Assembly (NCBI RefSeq): GCF_029887875.1
Contig: NZ_JARXRM010000012.1
Location: forward strand, 64,412 to 128,411
From: Luteimonas endophytica
Lineage (GTDB): Bacteria; Pseudomonadota; Gammaproteobacteria; Xanthomonadales; Xanthomonadaceae
Length of the DNA stretch: 64,000 bases
Reading direction: 5' to 3'
Shown here one piece after another: positions 1 to 9,034 of the stretch (its first letter is position 1; each line of letters begins with the position of its first letter). Position numbers and translations under genes: made by a program. Below the pieces are notes generated by a model that worked only from the letters and a program-made list of their open reading frames with translations, was not told the origin of the DNA and ran no database searches.

Positions 1-39
1 CCGCCCGGTGCCGGGCGGCGGACGCACGCGGGGAACCGG

Positions 40-1446
40 TCAGCCGCCGAGACGGATCGTGACCGTGCCCTTCTCCCGCTGGATGACCGCGTCTTCGAAC
101 TCGAGCGCCAGTCCCGGCGCGCGCAGGGCGACGCCGCCGCCGTCCTGCCGGATGTGGGGCTCGGCCAGCCCGGTCAGGGTGACGCGCCGCACCCCCTCGA
201 ACAGCGGGTGGGCGCCCGCGCCTTCGGTCAACGCGGTTTCGTCCATCACCTCGAGCCGGCCGCTGTCGTTGCCCAGCCGCACGAAGCGGGTATGCAGCGC
301 ACGCTGGCCGTCGAGCGGTTCGACGTTCAGGGGATCGAACCCCTGCGGCCATAGCAGCCGGTCGTCGCGCGCGGCCTCGACGACCACCCGCCATCCGGGT
401 TCGGTGTGGAACACGGCCAGGCGGCGGGTTCGCTCGGCCGCCAGTTCGGCCACGTCTTCTTCCGCCCTCGCGTGCGCGGCGGCGAACCGTTCGTCGCCGA
501 ACCGGCAGGTCTGGCCCGGGCCGAGCGCGGCCGCGAGCGCCGCGTGCAGCGATGGAGCCTCGGCATCGGCCAGCGTCGCCCGCCAGTCCGGCTGCAACCG
601 GTCCAGCAGCAGCGCCAGCGACGCGCCGCTGGTGTAGGCGCGGCGGCGCACGTCGGCCGGCCCGAAGGCGGCCGGCAGGGTCTGCGCGGCCCGTCCCGCC
701 GCGCGCATCTCGATGTAGGTGGCCAGGCCCTCGTTGAGTTCGGTGCCGCGTTCGTAGGCGGCGAAGGCCGGTTCGATGGCGGCATGGCGCTCTGCGCGCA
801 GCGCCAGCGCGTGGCGCGCCCAGCAGGCGGCCGCATCGTCCGCGTCCGCCGCCAGCGCCTCGCGCAGCGCCGCCGCTTCCAGGCGCTGCAGCGCGAGCAG
901 TTCCGCCGAGCCGGTCGGATAGGCGAACAGGTCGGCCTCGTTCGCCACCCAATCCTGGTGATGCGCGCGCTGATGGGCGTGGAACGCCTCGTGGATGGCG
1001 ACCGCCGCCAGCTCGATGGGGTTGCGGTCCGGCGCCGGGCGGTCCAGCAGCATGGTGGCGGTCGCGGCCCCGCCCAGCTCGACGCTGGTATTGGCCGCGA
1101 CGGCCTCGTGGCGGCCTTCGCTCGCATGCACGCCCGGGCCGTGCCCGGGCACCGGCGCGAAGCCGTCGGGCGGCGACGGATGGCGGAACAGGAAGGTACG
1201 CTCTCCGTCGTACACCGCCAGCGGCACCGCCAGCGGATCGAAGCCCGGCCAGAGGCCGTCCTCACCGTGCTGGGCGGCGAGCCTGGCGACCTCGCGCTCC
1301 AGGTCGACGGCGGCGAACGGCCGCTGCCGCGCGCGGCCCGGAGCGGCGGCTTCGTCGCTCGTGCCGGCCGCATCGGCGGAGACGGGCGGAGGCCGCTCGC
1401 AGCCGAGCATCGCGGCAACCAGCGGCAACAGCAGCAGCACTCGCAT
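40..1446 (-). CDS. Lipoprotein with HExxH zinc-metalloprotease-like motif
   Basis: 468 aa. The N-terminus (MRVLLLLPLVAAMLGC) is a lipoprotein signal with lipobox and Cys at about residue 16, so the product should be membrane-anchored outside the cytoplasm. Around residue 150-155 there is IHEAFHAHQ, an exact HExxH zinc motif, and about 95 residues later ELNEGLATYIE offers a candidate third ligand, as in gluzincin peptidases. The rest is Ala-rich helix and then a C-terminal beta-rich part. No named family was recognised. The start is the ATG directly before the lipoprotein signal. Peptidase activity is inferred from the motif only. Confidence 0.8.
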   Translation of the reverse strand: MRVLLLLPLVAAMLGCERPPPVSADAAGTSDEAAAPGRARQRPFAAVDLEREVARLAAQHGEDGLWPGFDPLAVPLAVYDGERTFLFRHPSPPDGFAPVPGHGPGVHASEGRHEAVAANTSVELGGAATATMLLDRPAPDRNPIELAAVAIHEAFHAHQRAHHQDWVANEADLFAYPTGSAELLALQRLEAAALREALAADADDAAACWARHALALRAERHAAIEPAFAAYERGTELNEGLATYIEMRAAGRAAQTLPAAFGPADVRRRAYTSGASLALLLDRLQPDWRATLADAEAPSLHAALAAALGPGQTCRFGDERFAAAHARAEEDVAELAAERTRRLAVFHTEPGWRVVVEAARDDRLLWPQGFDPLNVEPLDGQRALHTRFVRLGNDSGRLEVMDETALTEGAGAHPLFEGVRRVTLTGLAEPHIRQDGGGVALRAPGLALEFEDAVIQREKGTVTIRLGG

Positions 1447-1492
1447 CGTGTCGGACCTCCCGAAGCCCGCCGGCCATCGTACCTCGCCGGCG

Positions 1493-1800
1493 CGGCGGCG
1501 AAGGTGCTGGTCGAGAACCTGCTGGAAAATGCCATTCTCCATTCGCCGTCGGGCGGCGAGATACGCGTCGTCAACGATCCGCCCGGCTTCAGCGTCGAAG
1601 ACCAGGGCCCCGGTGTCCCTGCGGACCTGCGCCCGCGCCTGTTCGAACGGTTCTGGCGCGGCAACCCGAAGGACGGCGAAGGCGCCAGGCTCGGCCTCTC
1701 CATCTGCAAGGAGATCTGCCCGGCGCATGGCTGGAGCATCCGGACCGACCCTTCCCCTCACCGCTCCGGAGCCCGGTTCGTGGTTCACACCGGCGCGGAT
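1493..1800 (+). pseudogene. Sensor histidine kinase fragment (HATPase_c domain only)
   Basis: The plus strand encodes an ATP-binding domain of a two-component kinase without any start, sensor or dimerisation part. Visible pieces are VENLLENAILHSP (N box), VEDQGPGVP (G1 box), LFERFWRG (F box) and LGLSICKEI (G2 box, degenerate). The reading frame then runs on without a stop into the antisense of the next gene. It lies between two minus-strand genes and looks like the 3' remnant of a deleted kinase gene. Confidence 0.65.
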
Positions 1801-1853
1801 CGCGCTGCGGCGCAACGGACGCTGACGCGTGGCGGCCGCGCGGCCCGGCCGCT

Positions 1854-3233
1854 TCAATCCAGCGCCGCCAGCACCTGTGCGGCGAAGCCGGCGATGTCGA
1901 AGCGGTGGCCGGCCGGGTCCTCGCCGCGGCGCACGATCACCACCTCGCGCGATGGCACCACCACCACGTACTGGCCGCGGTTGCCGAACGCGGCGAAGGC
2001 ATCGGCCGGCACGCCGGCCGAGCGCTGCAACAGCCACCACGTGGCGCCGTAACCGAACTCGCCATCCGGCTGCGGGCCCGAGGCCGTGGTCGCGTCCTGC
2101 ACCCAGCCCTCCGGCAGCAGCCGGCGGCCGGCGAACACGCCGTCGTGCTGGTGGAGCAGCCCGAAGCGCGCGAGGTCGCGCGCGGTCGACCACACCTGGC
2201 TCGAGAGCACGAAACCGCCCTGCCAGTCGGTCTCGGCATGGGTGCGGGTCATGCCCAGTGGCCAGAACAGATCGGTGTAGGGGCGGGACAGGGCGCGGGC
2301 ATCGTCGCCGGTCGCCGCGCGCAGCGCGTGGATGGCCAGCACGATGTCGTTGTTGGCATAGCGGAACGCGCTGCCCGGCGGCGCCCGCAGCGGCCAGCCG
2401 GTGGCGGCCTCGGCCACGGTGGCGCCGCCGAAGTACAGCGCGTCGGTGCGGTTGCCGGCGGTGTCGCTGTGCAGGCCGCTGGCCATCCGCAGCAGCTGGT
2501 CGGTGGTGATGGCGGCGCGCGGATCTCCGGGACGCTGCCACTCGGGCACCGGGGCCGGCGCGTCGGGATCCAGCAGCCCGTCGGCCGCGGCCACGCCGAC
2601 CAGGGTGCCGGCGATGCTCTTGGCGACCGACCAGGTGCGCTGCGCCACGTGCGGGCCGAAGCCGTCGCGGTAGCGCTCGGCGACGATCTTTCCATGCTGC
2701 AGCACCAGCACCGCGGTGGTCGCGTGGCCCTCGCCGAATCGCGCCGGGTCGAACGCCGCGGCCACTGCCCGCTCCAGCGCCTGCGCGTCGCCCGCCGCGA
2801 CCGCGGTGGCGTCGCGCTCGCCCAGCGGCCAAGGCCGACCGTCCAGATCGGGGGCCTGTGCATCGAAACGCGGCAGCGCCGCCACCGCCGCGGCATCGGC
2901 ACCGATCGGCAGCTGCGCGCAGCCGAGATTCGGGCGCCAGGCGGCGATCCGCGGCGGCAGCGCCGGGTCGAACGGCACCGCGACGGTGCGGCCTTGCGGG
3001 TCGATGCGTGCCGGCAGCGCGCGCACCAGGGCGTCGTATTCCGGATAGACGCCGCGCAACTCCAGCGCCTCCACCGCGGCCCGCCCGCGGCCCGCGTTGA
3101 AGTGCGCGCTGCACAGGGTCAGCGCCTTGTAGCCTGCGGCCACGGCGCGCGCATGCGCGTCGTCGGCCGGAGCCTGCCGGGCGGATGCGGGCAAGGCGGC
3201 GAGCAGCAGGAGGGACAACAGCAAAGGGCGCAT
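1854..3233 (-). CDS. Secreted serine hydrolase, beta-lactamase/class C family
   Basis: 459 aa with a clear Sec signal peptide (MRPLLLSLLLLAALPASA). It has the penicillin-binding/class C signature: SVAK at about residue 205 (nucleophile Ser and Lys) and YANND at about 295 (the Tyr-x-Asn triad element). The third KTG-like box is not conserved as KTG, which is usual in this broad esterase/DD-peptidase-like family. Probably periplasmic or extracellular. Substrate unknown. The start is the ATG just before the signal peptide. Confidence 0.88.
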   Translation of the reverse strand: MRPLLLSLLLLAALPASARQAPADDAHARAVAAGYKALTLCSAHFNAGRGRAAVEALELRGVYPEYDALVRALPARIDPQGRTVAVPFDPALPPRIAAWRPNLGCAQLPIGADAAAVAALPRFDAQAPDLDGRPWPLGERDATAVAAGDAQALERAVAAAFDPARFGEGHATTAVLVLQHGKIVAERYRDGFGPHVAQRTWSVAKSIAGTLVGVAAADGLLDPDAPAPVPEWQRPGDPRAAITTDQLLRMASGLHSDTAGNRTDALYFGGATVAEAATGWPLRAPPGSAFRYANNDIVLAIHALRAATGDDARALSRPYTDLFWPLGMTRTHAETDWQGGFVLSSQVWSTARDLARFGLLHQHDGVFAGRRLLPEGWVQDATTASGPQPDGEFGYGATWWLLQRSAGVPADAFAAFGNRGQYVVVVPSREVVIVRRGEDPAGHRFDIAGFAAQVLAALD

Positions 3234-3334
3234 CGGGTTTCCCGCGGGCGAAGGGCGACCCGGAGTGTAGGACAGCGACAGACCGGCAACGGATCAGCCG
3301 CCGGTCCGCTTCCAGGCCCGGGATCGGCTGATGC

Positions 3335-3865
3335 TCACACCCCGAGCGGCAGGCTCATCACCCGGTCGTCGTAGTCGCGGCCGCCGACGTTGAACTTCCG
3401 CTCGGTGAAATCGACGAAGCCCTGCCGCCGGTAGAAGCCGATGGCCCGGTCGTTGCCGGCGTAGACGCCCAGCAGCAGGCGCGCGGCGCCGGCGGCGGTC
3501 GCGTGTTCGACCGCCCAGCCCAGGAGCTTTCGTCCGGTGCCCCCGCCCTGGTACCGGCCCAGCAGGTAGATCCGCTTGAGCTCCAGGTCGGTCGCCGGAT
3601 CGGCACCCGGCAGGTCGGGCCTGGCGACGACCGCGTACCCGACCGGGGCATTGCCGGAAGCGGACTCGGCGATCCAGACCGCGGTGCCGGGGTCCGCGAG
3701 CCACTGTTCGTACTTCGCAGCGGAATGGGCACGGAGGCAGTGTTCCACGATCGCGGCGCCATCAAGCACCCCGGAAAACGTCTCGAGAAAGCTGGCCTGG
3801 CCCACCAGGGCCAGGGCGGCCTCGTCGCCAGCCCGGGCGCGCCGGATCGATGCATCGTCACTCAA
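3335..3865 (-). CDS. GNAT family N-acetyltransferase (TTG start)
   Basis: 176 aa acetyltransferase of the GNAT fold. LKRIYLLGRYQGGGTGRKLL contains the acetyl-CoA binding R/Q-x-x-G-x-G/A signature at about residues 95-113, and the C-terminal NDRAIGFYRRQGF is the usual last part of the fold. No ATG is available in frame; a TTG preceded by GGAGG at 8 nt is the likely start. It overlaps the end of the preceding short gene by 8 bp, so the two are probably co-translated. Substrate unknown. Confidence 0.85.
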   Translation of the reverse strand: MSDDASIRRARAGDEAALALVGQASFLETFSGVLDGAAIVEHCLRAHSAAKYEQWLADPGTAVWIAESASGNAPVGYAVVARPDLPGADPATDLELKRIYLLGRYQGGGTGRKLLGWAVEHATAAGAARLLLGVYAGNDRAIGFYRRQGFVDFTERKFNVGGRDYDDRVMSLPLGV

Positions 3866-4175
3866 GGGGAATCGCCTCCACTACCGGCGCCGTGCCGTCG
3901 ACCAGGTAAGGGCCGCCACCGCCGGCGCGTCCCGGCCCCAGTTTGCCGACGAGCACCATCGCGCCGTCCTGCAGCGGCGCCACGTCTTCGGGGTTGACGA
4001 AGCCGCAGACGTAGTGCGCGTCGCCGTCGGCCACGCACGGCACCGCGCCAGGCTCCTCGGCCAGCGCCGGCGATGCGGACAGGACGATGGCCAGCGCCAC
4101 CGGCGGCAGGAATTGGCCGGGCGCCCCGAGCCGACCCCCGCGCCGATGCCGGCTCGCCGGGAGATCGGCATTCAT
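3858..4175 (-). CDS. Short secreted protein, probably a truncated beta-propeller (SMP-30-like) N-terminus
   Basis: 105 aa. A signal-like hydrophobic segment (ALAIVLSASPALA) is followed by a sequence with two Cys and the phrase CGFVNPEDVAPLQDGAMVLV, which resembles the first blade of secreted gluconolactonase/SMP-30-like propellers. Those proteins are normally about 300-400 aa, so this ORF holds only the first 60 residues of the mature domain. It then stops within the ribosome-binding region of the GNAT gene. It is either a remnant or a small independent protein; the remnant reading is favoured. Confidence 0.45.
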   Translation of the reverse strand: MNADLPASRHRRGGRLGAPGQFLPPVALAIVLSASPALAEEPGAVPCVADGDAHYVCGFVNPEDVAPLQDGAMVLVGKLGPGRAGGGGPYLVDGTAPVVEAIPLE

Positions 4176-4407
4176 GCGGACCCAATGCCGTGCGCTGGAG
4201 ACGTGGCTATCCAGATCGCATCGAGCCTCGTTCCCGGACCCGCTTGCCGATGAGTCCGGCGAGGACGCCGGCAGGCCGATCCGCCCGGTTCCGGAAGACC
4301 GCTGCGAAGCGACGGACGTCGAGTCTTGCATCGAAGGGGTGTCCAGTTCGCCGCGCACCCGCGGCTGCGGTCAGGTTCGCAGGCGCATCGGCCTCCGGTC
4401 AACGATG

Positions 4408-4830
4408 CTAGGCGGCGCCACGCCGCGCGAGATGCGAGGCTGTGGGCTGCAGGAGATCCCACAGATTGCCGTACAGGTCGCGAAACACCGCAACGGTGCC
4501 GTACGGCTCCTGCTTCGGCTCGCGCACGAACACCACGCCGCGGGACCGGTATGCCTCGTAGTCGCGCCAGAAGTCGTCGGTGTAGAGGAACAGGAACACC
4601 CTGCCGCCGGTCTGGCCGCCGATGCGGCTTTCCTGTTCCGGGCCGGACGCCCGCGCCAGCAGCAGCTGGCACGCGCCGGTGCCCGGCGGCGACACCACCA
4701 CCCAGCGCTTGGACTGCTCGGGCACCGGCGTGTCCTCGACCAGCCGGAAGCCCAGCGTGCCGACGAAGAACGCGAGCGCCTCGTCGTAGTCGCGCACGAC
4801 GAGGGAAACGAGGCCGAGCGATTGGTTCAT
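4408..4830 (-). CDS. VOC family (glyoxalase/bleomycin-resistance fold) protein
   Basis: 140 aa, one vicinal-oxygen-chelate domain: VSLVVRDYDEALAFFVGTLGF at the N-terminus, a central FLYTDDFWRDYEAYRSRGV module and the closing VFRDLYGNLWDLLQP strand. The ATG at 4830 is preceded by GGAGATCCTG. VOC proteins of this size act on small molecules or bind antibiotics; no specific substrate can be assigned. Confidence 0.88.
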   Translation of the reverse strand: MNQSLGLVSLVVRDYDEALAFFVGTLGFRLVEDTPVPEQSKRWVVVSPPGTGACQLLLARASGPEQESRIGGQTGGRVFLFLYTDDFWRDYEAYRSRGVVFVREPKQEPYGTVAVFRDLYGNLWDLLQPTASHLARRGAA

Positions 4831-5004
4831 CAGGATCTCCACATTGTGGGGCGGCCAGGGCTCGCGGACCGGTTCCGCAGCACCACGACCGTGGCCTCGG
4901 TGGCCCGATCGATTGGCTTGTGTCGCGTTCATCCCCTAGGCTGGGGCCACGCATTCAAGCGTTTACCCTTCTGCCGCCGCGGGGTTTGCGATGGTACAGG
5001 AGCC

Positions 5005-5598
5005 ATGAGCGCCGATTCGAACATTCGCCGCCCGCGGCCCGGCCCCGGTGGGGTGCTGGACAGGCTGGTCGGGCCGGGGGCCACCAGGGCCGAACTGGCG
5101 CTGCAGTTCGGCGTGTCGGCGGTCGCTGCCGTCGCGGCGCCGTTCTACGCCTACGGTGCGGTCGAGCACTGGTCGTTGCTTCAGTACGCGGCGTGTTGCG
5201 TACTCGCCTTCGATGTGGCGGGCGGGATCGTCACCGGCTCGACCTCCACCGCGAAGCGCTGGTATCACCGCCCGGGACGGGGATTCCGGCACCACATGGC
5301 ATTCGTTTCGATCCACGTGCTGCACCTGGCCGTGGTGTCCTGGCTGTTCCTGTCGTTCGATGGCTGGTGGCTCGCGCTGACGGCGGCGTACCTGCTGGGC
5401 GCCGCAGCGGTCGTCCTGACCGTCCCGAAGTACCTGCAGCGGCCTGCCGCGACGACCGCCTACCTGGGTGCGCTGCTGCTCGCCACCTATGCCGTTGCCC
5501 GGCCGATCGGGCTCGAGTGGTTCCTCCCTGCGTTCTATCTCAAGCTGCTGGTGAGCCACCTGCCGGCCGAGGCGCCCGATCCGCCTTCGCGCCGCTGA
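5005..5598 (+). CDS. Multi-pass inner-membrane protein, unknown function
   Basis: 197 aa. After a Pro/Arg-rich N-terminus there are five or six hydrophobic helices. Two histidine/arginine-rich stretches (RWYHRPGRGFRHH and SIHVLHL) are conserved-looking and could bind a metal or headgroup. SD-like CAGGAG lies 5 nt before the ATG. No family was recognised. Confidence 0.72.
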   Translation: MSADSNIRRPRPGPGGVLDRLVGPGATRAELALQFGVSAVAAVAAPFYAYGAVEHWSLLQYAACCVLAFDVAGGIVTGSTSTAKRWYHRPGRGFRHHMAFVSIHVLHLAVVSWLFLSFDGWWLALTAAYLLGAAAVVLTVPKYLQRPAATTAYLGALLLATYAVARPIGLEWFLPAFYLKLLVSHLPAEAPDPPSRR

Positions 5599-5678
5599 GC
5601 GACCGCACGCGCTCCGCGACACGATCGCGTGGCGCCGCCGCTGCTAACATGCGGCACAGGCCCGACCTGGAGGACGCG

Positions 5679-6806
5679 ATGCACGCGAACCGTGGTCCCC
5701 GCGGCATCTCGCGGCGCGAGATGCTGCAGACACTGGCGCTGGGTGGCGCGGCGGCCGCGCTGCCAGGCGCGTTCGCGGGTCCGGCACCGGCGCGCCGGCT
5801 CGGCGTGGCGCTGGTCGGCCTGGGCGGCTACAGCCGCGATCTGCTGGCGCCGGCGCTGCAGCTCACCCGGCACTGCCGGCTGGCCGGCATCGTCACCGGA
5901 TCGCCGCACAAGATCGCCGAGTGGCAGGGCAGCTACGGCATTCCCGATGCCAACGTCTACGGTTACGACGACTTCCATCGCATCGCCGACAACGACGATA
6001 TCGACGTCGTCTACGTGGTCACGCCCAACCACCTGCACATGCCGCAGACGCTCCTCGCGGCGAACGCCGGCAAGCACGTCTGGTGCGAGAAGCCGATGGC
6101 GATGGACGCGGCCGAGGGCGAGGCGATGGTGAAGGCCTGCCGCGACAACCGGGTGCAGCTGACCATCGGCTATCGGATGCAGCACGAGCCGAACACGCGC
6201 CGCTTCATGGCGATGGCCGAGGAGCGGCCGTTCGGCAGGATCGTCAAGCTGCGCGCCGACGCCGGCTGGTTCGGCTGGCGCGACGGCGCCGACGATGCCT
6301 GGCGGCTCGACCCGGCGCGCGGCGGCGGCGCGATGTACGACATGGGCGTGTACTGCGTCAACGCCGCGCGCTACAGCACCGGTCTGGAGCCCACCGCGAT
6401 CCGCGCCTGGAACGAGACCGCGCGCCGCGACGTGTTCGGCGAGGTCGACGAGACCATGCGCTTCGAGCTGGAGTTCCCTGGCGATATCGTCGCCAAGTGC
6501 GTCACCAGCTTCGGCCGCAACCTCAACACCCTGCAGGTCGACTGCGAGCGCGGCTGGTACGCGCTGTCGCCGTTCCAGGCGTACGAGGGCAACGCCGGCC
6601 GCGCCAGCGACGGCACGGTGTTCCCGGCGCAGCTGGGCGAACGGCCGCGGATGCAAGCCGAGCAGATGGACCAGGATGCGCTTGCCATCCTCAACGGCTC
6701 CCCGCCGCGCGCACCGGGCGAGGAGGGCGTGCGCGACATGCGCGTGCTCGACGCCGCCTTCGCCTCGGCGCGCGCGGACAACGGCAAGGTGGCGATCGGC
6801 GGCTGA
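5679..6806 (+). CDS. Gfo/Idh/MocA family oxidoreductase with Tat signal
   Basis: 375 aa. The N-terminus carries SRREMLQTLALGGAAAALPG, a twin-arginine-type signal, so export to the periplasm is likely. A Rossmann NAD(P) domain follows (VALVGLGGYSRDLLAPAL), then the family motif CEKPMAMD at about residue 137, whose Lys is catalytic, and a C-terminal alpha/beta substrate domain (GGGAMYDMGVYCVNAARY). SD GGAGG precedes the ATG. Most similar in style to periplasmic glucose-fructose oxidoreductase-like enzymes; the sugar substrate is not evident. Confidence 0.9.
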   Translation: MHANRGPRGISRREMLQTLALGGAAAALPGAFAGPAPARRLGVALVGLGGYSRDLLAPALQLTRHCRLAGIVTGSPHKIAEWQGSYGIPDANVYGYDDFHRIADNDDIDVVYVVTPNHLHMPQTLLAANAGKHVWCEKPMAMDAAEGEAMVKACRDNRVQLTIGYRMQHEPNTRRFMAMAEERPFGRIVKLRADAGWFGWRDGADDAWRLDPARGGGAMYDMGVYCVNAARYSTGLEPTAIRAWNETARRDVFGEVDETMRFELEFPGDIVAKCVTSFGRNLNTLQVDCERGWYALSPFQAYEGNAGRASDGTVFPAQLGERPRMQAEQMDQDALAILNGSPPRAPGEEGVRDMRVLDAAFASARADNGKVAIGG

Positions 6807-6986
6807 GCCGTCCACGAGGCGGTGGCCACCGCGACCGCCGGGGTGGCGTCCGCCCCGACTGCCGGCGAGCGCCCACGCCGGGCGCCCGCTTCCAGGGTTG
6901 CCGGTCGATCTGCGCCAGGGATCGGGGCGCGCCTCGCGCGATACCGGGATCAGTCGGCCGCCCACCAGCAGTGCGATGCGCGGATG

Positions 6987-7376
6987 CTATTCGATCCGGT
7001 GCAGCGCCTTGCGGCGCACGAGGTTCTTGTAGTCCCACTGGATCCTGCGCGCCTTCGCCAGCCATCGGCCCAGGTCCGCCTCGTCCACTTCCGAGACGTC
7101 GTTGTAGAACACCGAGGCGTCCTTGAATTTCTTGCCGACCACGTTCAATCCTGGTTCCTCGAAGTCCGCGCCGCTCCAGAACATCAGCCGTATGCCAGGC
7201 TTCTGCCTGCTGTAGCCGACGATCGGATTGCCCTCCAGGAACCAGACCGGATGCGCGTGCCAGATCCTGTTTTCGGCTTCCGGCAGGTGCCTGTCGATTT
7301 CACGGGCAAGCAGGTCGCAGACCCTGCCGTGGTCGGTGGTCTGCCGCGCGTTGTACTTCAGGATCTCTGGGTGCAT
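6987..7376 (-). CDS. DUF1801 domain-containing protein
   Basis: 129 aa. The pattern HPVWFLEGNPIVGYSRQKPGIRLMFWSGADFEEPGLNVVGKKF, with the strand-turn-strand around residues 42-85, is that of the small DUF1801/YdhG-like fold, which binds unknown small ligands. Single-gene unit on the minus strand. Function unknown. Confidence 0.8.
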   Translation of the reverse strand: MHPEILKYNARQTTDHGRVCDLLAREIDRHLPEAENRIWHAHPVWFLEGNPIVGYSRQKPGIRLMFWSGADFEEPGLNVVGKKFKDASVFYNDVSEVDEADLGRWLAKARRIQWDYKNLVRRKALHRIE

Positions 7377-7442
7377 GGGACTCCTCCTGCTGCGGGCTCG
7401 TGCGGGTTCGTCGAGGCCACCCGGCCGGCCCTCACGCTGCGA

Positions 7443-8339
7443 TCAGCGCGCCCCCTCGGCAAGGGTGCGGCCCTTGATCAACCGCGTCAGCGCCGCCGGA
7501 TCGGTCACCGCCTGCAGCCGTTCGATCTGCAGCTCCTCGGCCAGGTAGCGCGCGTTCGCGCCGCCGAGCCATACCGGCACGCCGGGCGCGAGTTCGGCAT
7601 CGAGGCAGCGCAGTTCCGCCAGCGCGGCCGGAGCCTGCCCCGGATCGACCGAGCTCAGCGCCACCGCCGCGGCGGCGAGCCGGTTGGCCACCCGCGCCAG
7701 CTCCACGGCCGGCAGCTCGGTGCCCAGGTACAGCACCGGGGCGCCGCCCTCGTAGGCGTGCAGCGCCGCGCCCAGCAGGCCCAGCTCGTGCGGCTCGCCC
7801 GGCAGGGTGGCGAACAGGACCCGCGGGCGCCGCTCGCGCGGGTGCTGGTTGAGCACCGACAGCAGCCGCGCCCGCAGCAGGCTGCTGATCAGCCGTTCCT
7901 GCGCGATCGCCAGGCGCCCGTCGGCCCAGCGCACGCCGACCTCGCGTAGCAGCGGCGTCACCACGCGCGCCATCAGCACCGTCAGCGGCAGGGTGGCGAT
8001 CGCCACCGAGAGATCGCGGTCGAACACGTCCACCCGGTAGTCGGCGATCGCGTCCAGCATCCGCTCCGGCAGGGTCTCGACACCGCCGTAGCCGGCATGC
8101 CGGCTCTCCTCGAGCAACCGGTCGAGGGCGGCGTCCTCCAGGCCGGCCAGATCGCGGATCGGATGGCCGCGGTCGGTCAGCCGGTGCAGGCGGCCGAGCC
8201 GCTCCACCATCGCGGCGTCGTACAGCCGCCGCCCCCTGCCGTCGCGGTGCGGTGCCACCGCCGCGTGGCGCCGCTCCCAGGCGCGCAGGGTCTCGGGAGT
8301 GAGCCCGCTGAGTTCGGCGGCGGCCTTGACCGGGAACAT
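7443..8339 (-). CDS. MerR family regulator with cobalamin-binding-like domain (CarH/LitR-like)
   Basis: 298 aa from the ATG at 8339. A MerR winged helix ([20 protein letters not shown]) is followed by a helical bundle and a B12-binding Rossmann fold. The cap has W138 and E148 in the W-x9-E-H position of CarH, but with Arg149 instead of His. The lower-ligand motif is kept as GEPHELGL (His184). An upstream TTG start would put an operator-like dyad inside the gene, so the internal ATG is preferred. It is divergent from the fasciclin gene and may control it and itself, by light or B12 status as in the family, but the altered residue makes light response uncertain. Confidence 0.85.
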   Translation of the reverse strand: MFPVKAAAELSGLTPETLRAWERRHAAVAPHRDGRGRRLYDAAMVERLGRLHRLTDRGHPIRDLAGLEDAALDRLLEESRHAGYGGVETLPERMLDAIADYRVDVFDRDLSVAIATLPLTVLMARVVTPLLREVGVRWADGRLAIAQERLISSLLRARLLSVLNQHPRERRPRVLFATLPGEPHELGLLGAALHAYEGGAPVLYLGTELPAVELARVANRLAAAAVALSSVDPGQAPAALAELRCLDAELAPGVPVWLGGANARYLAEELQIERLQAVTDPAALTRLIKGRTLAEGAR

Positions 8340-8348
8340 ACCGGCGAA

Positions 8349-8365
8349 TGTACAACAAACGTACA
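8349..8365. promoter_or_regulatory. Inverted repeat TGTAC-N7-GTACA, candidate MerR/CarH-type operator
   Basis: A 5-bp inverted repeat lies 9 bp upstream of the MerR-type start codon and about 75 bp upstream of the fasciclin gene. TGTACA-type half sites are typical of CarH/LitR regulators, so autoregulation and control of the divergent gene is a reasonable inference. Confidence 0.5.
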
Positions 8366-8438
8366 GGACTGGATTGGACAACCGGCTAACGGCGGCTTCC
8401 CGAGACTGGCCGCCCTACCCCGATCCGGAAGCGTCCAG

Positions 8439-8984
8439 ATGACCCGCACCGCCCAATCCCGCAACGCCTCCCCCGTCCGCACCCTGGTCGCCGCCCTGGC
8501 CCTCGGCCTGGCCGCCCCGCTCGTGTTCGCCGGCGAGCCTGCCGCCACCAGCGCCGCCGCCACCCAGGGCCGCGGCGACATCGTCGACACCGCGGTGGCC
8601 GCGGGCCAGTTCAACACCCTGGCCGCCGCGCTCACCGCGGCGGGCCTGGTCGACACCCTCAAGGGCACCGGACCGTTCACCGTATTCGCGCCCACCGACG
8701 CGGCCTTCGCCGCGCTGCCGGCCGGCACCGTGGACGAGCTGCTCAAGCCCGAGAACAAGGACAAGCTGGTCGCGATCCTCACCTACCACGTGGTTCCGGG
8801 CCGCTACCCCGCCTCGCGCGTGGTCACGCTCGAACAAGCCACCACCGTGCAGGGCGGTGCGGTCGACATCGACGCGACCGGCGGTTCGGTCAAGGTGGAT
8901 GACGCGAACGTCGTCACCGCCGACGTGGCCGCCAGCAACGGCGTGATCCACGTGATCGACAAGGTGCTGATGCCGGGCGGCTGA
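8439..8984 (+). CDS. Secreted fasciclin (FAS1) domain protein
   Basis: 181 aa with a signal peptide ending near VFAGEPA. A single FAS1 domain fills residues 45-181, with both hallmark segments: [15 protein letters not shown] (H1 box) and the closing [12 protein letters not shown], plus the central [12 protein letters not shown]1 proteins mediate adhesion or stabilise envelope structures. The gene is followed after 50 bp by a DUF378 gene, and a terminator closes the pair. Confidence 0.92.
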   Translation: MTRTAQSRNASPVRTLVAALALGLAAPLVFAGEPAATSAAATQGRGDIVDTAVAAGQFNTLAAALTAAGLVDTLKGTGPFTVFAPTDAAFAALPAGTVDELLKPENKDKLVAILTYHVVPGRYPASRVVTLEQATTVQGGAVDIDATGGSVKVDDANVVTADVAASNGVIHVIDKVLMPGG

Positions 8985-9034
8985 GCGCCGCTCCCGCCCT
9001 TTCGAAAACATTCCCCCACGACCCGGAGACACCC

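Noticed and set aside
40-3114. 1024-aa minus-strand open frame
   Set aside because: Only its last 468 codons have a real start, signal and domain; the front part is an Arg/Ala-rich shadow of the 1854-3233 gene.
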